Source of the DNA: Saccoglossus kowalevskii
Taxonomy: Eukaryota; Hemichordata; Enteropneusta; Harrimaniidae
DNA length: 25,008 nt
Reading direction: 5' to 3'
Assembly: GCF_000003605.2 (NCBI RefSeq)
Contig: NW_003139817.1
Location: 155,013-180,020 of the forward strand
Below the pieces are notes generated by a model. The model saw nothing but the letters and a program-made list of their open reading frames with translations, was not told the origin of the DNA and ran no database searches. A program made the translations under genes and the position numbers. Of the stretch, positions 12,101 to 21,100 are shown piece after piece; position 1 is the stretch's first letter; the number at the start of each line of letters is the position of its first letter.

Positions 12101-15100
12101 NNNNNNNNNNNNNNNNNNNNNNNNNNNNNNNNNNNNNNNNNNNNNNNNNNNNNNNNNNNNNNNNNNNNNNNNNNNNNNNNNNNNNNNNNNNNNNNNTATT
12201 CAAGTTTTTTGAATATATTTACGACAATTATTAAACTACCAAATACACAGATTCAAAATAAGGGGGCTACAACACCAAACATGACTATTTAACTTACTTG
12301 TCATAGACACTAGTATTCACCATTTCATTTAATATATCACCTTCTATTAAACCAAAGAAACTGCCAATCTGAAAATAATATATATTATAATTGAGTACCA
12401 AGTTAGAAAAAAATGTCAAACTTTATGTAGATTTGTAAAAAAAATGTTCTTATGTCCCTATATGAATGCACAATGTGTGTACTTAGAGGAAAAATAAAAT
12501 ACCGGTAAATATATTTACTAGATTAAAGAAACATCTATACAACAAAACACAGGCACACTTGTGAACATATGCAATGCCACAATCCATTATTGCACTTACA
12601 TATGAAACATGTTCCTCTTGGTTGCTAGCAACAACAAAACCACCATTGTCCAATAAATAGCAATTTAAATGCTGCAGAATAAAAAAACAAAACATTTGAA
12701 TTTGGAAAATATATGGATGACACAAAAATTAGCCAAATTCATTTGAACAATAAAATCAATTGTCAATTTCAAACAATATTAAACCAATCAAGTTGCAGAT
12801 TTTCAAGCTAAGATTGCATCAGCAGTAATGAAAACCAAACAGATTGGCCATATACTAGACTGTTGACAGTCCTCTGGCCTAATGTACCCCGGTAATTGTG
12901 TTTTGTAGACACTCGAACGCTGAATGCGTTCGATGGGAAATGTGAACCAATTCATGCGAGGGACTTTAGTCCTGAGTGACTGTCCCCTTCTGCAGGTTTC
13001 TAGTTGATATGAATAATTTATAGTTGATACTGACGTCACAAAATGAATTATATTAACATAATGTATGCAAATTTATTCTAAATAACCCCTAAATGACCCC
13101 ATGAGTACAGTTGTTCACGTTATGAACTCAATGAATACAGTCACTCTTAATTTGCATATGAAAGTACCCGATCTGGTAATCTTAACAGTGAATTGCAGCA
13201 CCGAACAGTCGGTCGCGCCTAACGGCATTCCATACTTCCTGTCCCGACATTCGCAATTTATTCACGCCTGTTACGCTTATACACAATATTTATTAATAAT
13301 AACAGATTAATATTAGGTACGACCGACTGTTGACAGTCTAGCCGTATACATGTATGCAAGCACAAATTGCATGTCCAAAGATTAGACTTACATGGTTTTC
13401 ATTGCTACATGTACGGTAACAATCCTCACCAAAACACTGTGATAGTATCAAAAAAGAAATATACAAGTCAAGTATGAAACATGAACAGTGACAAAATTCA
13501 ACACAGGGTGGATATGGAATTTTCAATGTGTCTAAATCAACAAACATAACTAGGATAATTATAATACTCATTTATTATATAAGATTGAAATATAATAAAC
13601 TAAACTATTCATTATTACTTCATTTTTACAATAATCACCATAGCATTCATAAACACTGAATCAGCCATCTTGACAACAAAAACTTCAGACATAAATGCTG
13701 CATATTTCCAGAAGTTACATACAATATGTAAAAATTACAGTTTAATTGGACACAGGTGCCTGGCTTATTAGGATAGGAAATTGCCATATAAGGGATGAAG
13801 AACCTATTTGGCTTGTGCAATTCCCCAAGGCACTCTATCAGAACTTACATTTCAGTTGTTATTACAAGGATACCAACAAATATGAATTCAGACAGTGTGT
13901 AGTAACATCATGGGTTACCTTATCAGTTTGTTCTTTCCAGCCCATATTGAAAAATTCTTGTTGTAATGTAACTTTGATCACAGCTGGCATGACATCTTTT
14001 TCTAAGCGCACTGCTTTACTGGCACTGACGACTGTCGTATAATTGTCGTCTCTGTTACGTCCTGTGACATAACAGTAAATATATGTAATCTAACTAGTAC
14101 AAACTTTGTTTTCTAACTTTCCAATATTGAAATGAGGAATTATGCTCATTTTCATAGCTGGAGCTATAGAATAAAACTATAGAATACTGTAAAACACTTT
14201 ATTTTCGCTTGGAATTAATTTTCGCTAAAGGAATGATTCAGTGAAAATAAAATCCAGCGAATATACCTTTTTTCCTATATTTTACATTCAACTTGTCAAA
14301 AATCAGTGAAAATAAATTCCATACACATCACCAAAAATGTCTTTTCAGCGAAAATTAATTCCAGCTAAAATAAAGAATTTTACAGTAGTTATACAGAAAT
14401 AGTGACTGGCATATACAGGTATATGTTTGTCCATTGCATATTTACAGGGAAAATAATTAAAGATGGACAACTTGATATACCGAGAGTGAGAGTGAGAATT
14501 ACCCACAACACAACACAAATGAAATATGAAAAGAGTGAATGAATCACTTACCACTATTATGGGGTACTGATATAACATAATCATTGATATACAAAGCTCT
14601 TTCATAATAATCTTGCTTCCATGGATCACGTAGGTTATCCAACTCCACATCACTCAATTCAAGGGCAACTCTGATTTACAAAATACAAACAACAAAGCGA
14701 GCAAGATTAGATACAAAGCATCGGGTAGATTTTTCCATTAAAACCACTAAAAAATTAAAATTACATTCATCATCAGTGAAATTAGGAACAGATCAATTAA
14801 TAAATATCTAACTCTTTAAGGTGTAGCCATGAAAACAAGAGATGTAGTTTCATCAATAGGATTTTTGTCAATTTCAGTTGACATCAAGATTTATCGCCAC
14901 TGTGTGTTATTCACATTAGACAACCCTGGTATATTGTCTATTTAACCACAGATTGTATAATTAACAAGCATTTCATGGCAGTCTCCATTATCAAATTTAA
15001 GATTATATAGTTTTGTTTATAGTAATATAGTTTGAACATAAATATGTCAGAGATATGGATTCAGAAGCTGATTTTTTTAATATTAAAATGATTGACATTC

Positions 15101-18100
15101 AGTCATCTTGTATCTGATATCAAACTAGTACTTGTTCATATTGGAAGGTATTGCTCTGGAACAGCATCAATTAAAACAAAATGGCTGACTGGTCGGCCAT
15201 TTTGAATTGGATTGTCATACAAATATATCTGTATATCTATGACATGATGTATAATGAAAATATATAAAATGTGAACATAATCAGTCAAAGCATGTCAGAC
15301 ATATGGCTATGGAACCGCATTCATCAAAACAATCTGCCATTTTGAATCAGACTCAAAAAACAAAATGACATGGATTAGGGGCCTATAATGTCCAATGTAT
15401 GTACAAGGTTTGAACAAAATCCATCTGTAAACAGTCAAGATCCGGTTCTGGAATGCCATAAAATGCTCGATTTCAAAGATTTGTCAGCACAAAAATGGCC
15501 ACCATTTGGCCATCTTGTATCAGATCGTAAAACAAATTGATGTGAATATATATAATATTATGTATGTATGAAGTTTGAATGTAATCGGTCTAGGGATGTC
15601 TAAGCTACACGTCTGAACACACACACAGACGAACAGAGGGCAACATAAGTCGCCATTGGACTTAAAAACATGCTCTTGACCAATATCAGAACTTTTTACA
15701 ACGTATTCAGACAATTGAAATGCTGATTAATAAAATAACCAGTAGTCCGAGGTTTCAGGGATGTGCAATTGGAACATAAACTGTCCCCCTTCTAGTTAGC
15801 TCATTATCGGTACTGAATCATTCATACTTCACAAACTGGTACGTCTAGGTTGTATTATTAAATTTAATATTAATATTATGAGAAAATTACAAACTCACTG
15901 TTTTCATGTAAACAAATCAGAACCCCACTTATAAAAGCCCTTTTTGCGATTCATTTCAGGGAACATTTAGCGATGATTTAAAATTATCTGCGTTTTGACA
16001 ATTAAGATTTTGCTTAGAATGGTATGGGAATAGTAAAAACTCTACATACATACGTTTTAGGGTATATCCTTGTGAGGCCACCCATAGTACCAACAATTAG
16101 TGACTCAACACCAAGCCTAAAGAAGAGAAAAACAAACAGAAATCATTATGGCAAACAAATTTCAACTAAAATCAAGAAACGAACAGGTTAGAGTTAGAGT
16201 TAGAGTTAAATTGAAACTGCAATCATATGACGCAACTAACTAGGCAATGCAAATATGTTCTTAAACTGAGGAAAAATTACATGAAAAAACTATAAACAAT
16301 TATATTGTTAACATCAAGATACAAAGTTGAGTCTCATCTGTCTTCTTTAAATTATTGAATTCACATAAAACTGCAACTCAATAATAAATATGACATACTC
16401 TATCAATGATGCCAGTGAATCATTTCCTTGCCCAGGGAACTTAGCAACCCAGTAATTCTGCTCCAAATCTTCAGTGGCATAAAGATCAATCAATAGTCTT
16501 GTTAACATCTCATGGTCACCTAATAGGAGAACAATTATTTTAATTTAAAATAATGATGGTATTGATTATTATCATAATAGTATAAAGCAATATCACTCAG
16601 TAAAGTATTTCATAGAAATATATGTGATGTACAGGATCAGATGTGAACTGGCTGATCAATGAAATCTTCACGAGAGAGTGTTTGACAATCATTCTGTGAA
16701 ATAGCTACGACAGGGAATTAGAGTAGAAAAAATTGAAAGATTACAAACCTTGATAATATGTGTATACTTACAATCTGAGTTATTATGATTTTCTAAAAAA
16801 TCAGATATGAATGAATCTACTACTTCAGCTGTTGCATTGTGTTTCTGATCTGGACAGAACATCCTGCAAATACAAGGAAAACAATCTTCTTTCAATCAGA
16901 GACACAAGAAGAGAAAATGTTTTAAAATTTGTACAATATTTGATGGCGAGGAAAAAATCATGAATTATGAAACTTTGTTTCTGTCAAAATACCGGTCCTA
17001 ACAAATGCCTTCAGATTATCCATCAATTGTTGAAGGGTGGGGTTTGTCGGCGACGTTCTGTTTGATATGGGACTCGTAGTGATGTATACAATGTATGTTT
17101 TGTTTACATGAAATTCGAACATGCGCTGCACAATGACCACTGCCCTTTAAGACAATGCCTGCTTAACACAGTGTTTTTCCCATTCATTTTGGCTTTCAGC
17201 AGGTCGTAATAAGGTGTATGGAAACCCATAGCTTTAAATTAAAGAAAAAAGACATCAGTGAGGAAGTGATTGTTTTGATACACATACTTACCACGGTGCT
17301 ATAAGAATATAACAGTCATCTGAGTGTAACTGATCTTTTGTCTGAACTACAAAAATAGATCACAAACAATTTTCAAAAATAATCCTAATTGTTAATATAA
17401 TGCAATTTTATTATACATTGGCAGTGAAAATAGAATCATAAAACATGTACAGATGGGTTTGAAAGTGATAGATGAATCTTCTTTATTTGGAAAATGTGTA
17501 CCACACTTAAAGTGCCAATCTGCATGTAGCAGACATTTTAAAATACATGTATGATGATATCCATGGTATTCACTTTATTGTCAATCCATTCACTATAAGT
17601 AAATGAACTATAATCTGTGAATTATAGACTTACACTCATTAAAACTTCTATTATTTAAATCCATACTCCATAAATTGAATGATGGAAGAGCAATGGCCAT
17701 ACTGAAATATAGAACCATTTCATGATAAGACTTTCAGAATAAAATTCAATGATCATGTGTAAAACAAGAGGGAATTACAGTGAATCATAGAAAAAATGTA
17801 CACTTTTCAGTTATTTTTCCTTACCTGAATGATGTACTGTTTATAAAGCGATACCAGTAGGTCATATTTATTAAAAATACATATCTCTGAAGAAAAAAAT
17901 GACGTACATCCAAATTACATACCACCAGTGATATTCCTTTAATATGCATGAAATGATGATGATGATATTCATCCAAGCTTAAAATAGTATTTACATAACC
18001 CAAAATGAAATAAATCTCACCTCAAATAACAACTCATTTGTATTTCTATGAAGGGTTTCTGTAACAATGGTCCCATTTTTGCCATCAATCATAGCTTTTC

Positions 18101-21100
18101 TCAACTACAAATGGAAAAAAAACATGTACATGATTGTATATGATGTATACCTTGGAGGCTGCATACACAGTTGTCATTTACAGACAAGTATGGACATCTT
18201 TGGGAACATAAGGGTCCCTGTAATAAATACTATAATATATACTAAGCAACTCAATAATAAACATTCCCTGTTAGTTATCAAATTTAAGATATATACCGTA
18301 GTTCGTTTATAGTAATATAGTTGGAACGTAAACATGTCAGAAGTATGAATCCAGAAGATGATTCTTGTATCTGATCATCAAACGAGTATTTATCCATATT
18401 GCTCCGGAACAGCATTAATTAAAACAAAATGGCCACCGGTCGGCCATTTTGAGTACATCTATATATCAATAACATGATGTAAAACGAATATATAAAATTT
18501 GGACATAATCAATCAAAGCATATCAGACATATGGCACTATAGAAGCGAATTCATTTAAACAAAATGGCTGCCAGTCAGCCATTGTGAATCCGATCGAAAA
18601 ATAAAATGACGTGCATCAGGAACTCATAATCTCTAGTGTGTGTACCAAATTTGAACAAAAATCCATCCATAAATGCTTGATTTTGATGATTTTTTAGCAC
18701 AAAAATGGCTACCATTCGGCCAAATTGTGACAAATTGATATGCATATGTATAATATTATGTATGATGTATGTGTGAAGTTTGATTGTGATTGAGAGGACG
18801 CACAAAGGTCAAAACATAACTAATAAATACCTGCTCTTTTTCTGCTGTCGGCAATTCAACTTCTAACAGATCAACATTTGGTGGTTCTATCAGGTAACCT
18901 AACTGTATATATATACACACACAAAATACAAACAAAATGCAAAAGAGTTAGCAATCTTGGTAGAAAAAAACACATTCGTATTTGCAGACACACACTAGCA
19001 TACAATCTGTCATCTCATTATGTACATGAATTGGCCAATCAGAGGCCAAGATGAAAGTGCATGTGAGAGGAAGAAAATTTGAACTCTATGCATGCAGTGG
19101 TATATATTTCAACTCAAGTCAAAATAATAACTTTGATTAATTTCTCTGTCATTAAGAGGTTTCTTGCCAGATCCAACATCAGATTCAGTAATTTCTCAGT
19201 AGTATGTGTACATCGTTGAAACATAAAATACATCAATGAGAAAATGTCAGTGCTGATTGGTTATCAGTCACATGTTATCTTCAAATGGCATGTGATATGC
19301 AAATGAGGTATATACAGTCAAAAATAACTAACACGCATCATTTGTACATCAGGGTGTGCAACAAGGAGACTCAACTAATAACACATATAATGACATCACC
19401 AAGATTTGTATGCAAGAAATACAAGGTTACAAATGATGCAAAACTAGAATAAAATATTTTTTTCAATAATAAGACTACAGCAGTGAGTGAACTGAATACA
19501 ACTATGCAAATCTGGAAAACTGAAAATAATTGATGGTAGGCATGACAACCAAGACAAAAAAGGTAAATGAAAATTGACATGGAAGAAGCTGCACATATAC
19601 TCACACTGAATTTACCCTACATTAAACACAAACAAAAAAACATAATGTACGATCATTTTTTTTTTCGCTATTTTTACACAAACTTTCTGGTAAAATACAG
19701 AATCTGTCAAAAAAGTAATTTATGCCAACACAAAAGACACTCATGGCCAATTGAATTTGTTCATTCACTCTGAGGAAATTCAAAGTGAGGTTCAAAAAAA
19801 AAAAAGTATATAGCAAGCAGCTGATGGCACCGATATCTGAAAAATGTGGCAAAAAACATGAATAAAAAAGTAACGAGGTGAAAATAATGCTTCATTTCCA
19901 GTGGTTTCTGAAATGAAAAAGTTGGAAACACAATTGGGATGACAAGGAAAGCATGGAATGGTGCTATGCAGAAAACACCAACAAACTTTGGAAGCAAACA
20001 ATATCATCACTATGGATACAAAATAATAATTAATGTGATGGAAGGTGCCTGATAAAGTGGAAGGACAGCGGATTAAAAAAAATACACATATACACAAATA
20101 CACCAATTAATACTGACGCATACTGACAAACTATCAACATCTAGATTCCCCACCTGCCACGGCCAAAATAAACTCCACTCTGATATATTCTACACAATTT
20201 GGCTTTGGGACCGATGAATCAATGTATAGATATCTATACATTGATTAATGATTTGTAGAGATTTACCCACCATTAGGAAGTAACATTAAAAAAACATGCA
20301 AGAAAGGTTTCTTGAACTGGCTGCATACTGTCACATGCAGTATATGCCTTAATAAGTTCTTCTCAACAACAACAAAAATAGATTTGATATTATTATCATT
20401 ATTATTATTAATAATAAGATACAATCATTCACTGGACAATTTACAACCCTGCTAAGTAGCAAGGCATTAACAGAGAATACTGACAATGTTCACAATACAA
20501 GTACATCACAAAGGATGTACCATTTGAAATAAACCAACACGAATATTATCATTATTGAATTAATGTTCATTATCACATTCAGTTAAATAAAAAAAAAGAG
20601 TACATTACAAAGAAATAGGCAAAAACAAGGTTATGAAATACCATCTTGTTGATGGATAATACTTTCAATAAATTTGACATGCAGACAGAGACAGACAGAC
20701 AAAAAGTTCAATGGTGGGTAAATGTGGTGATTGGGAAATTTTATCAACGCAGTGAATCTATACTTTAGTCCCAATGTCAACTAAGAGGCAGTCAATATGA
20801 AAGTTACTTGATTTTATCATGAAAACATGAATTCTAGCTCTCAGCACAAATTTGTTCGGAAATTTTATGATCATTTGTAATATATCAGAATAGGTGAGAA
20901 GTGGTAAAATTACCCAATATATACCAAATATGACCAGTTTGATATTTTGCACTCAAATAACATTGGTAGAAACTACTACATGTTACAACCAATTTGATTC
21001 ATGCTGAAAACTAGCTAATATGTTTCCACATTCAAACAGGTAACAAGAACTCAAGGTTTCATTATTTGCCAGTCTTGTAATATGGTCCTTGCCTCATTGA

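Noticed and set aside
13746-14042. 98-codon plus-strand open frame
   Set aside because: It overlaps the opposite strand of exon 12 and is a shadow of that conserved coding sequence.
16186-16208. Telomere-like repeat
   Set aside because: The unit is GTTAGA, not TTAGGG, and only about 23 bases long, so it is simply a microsatellite.
19120-19225. Minus-strand open stretch reading LLNLMLDLARNLLMTEKL
   Set aside because: No usable splice borders in phase with neighbouring exons, and no match to the alpha2/delta family.
20154-20179. A 26-base segment with good AG and GT borders (GTGGGG donor) between exons 2 and 3
   Set aside because: Its length is not a multiple of three while both neighbours are phase 0, so including it would shift the alpha2/delta frame.
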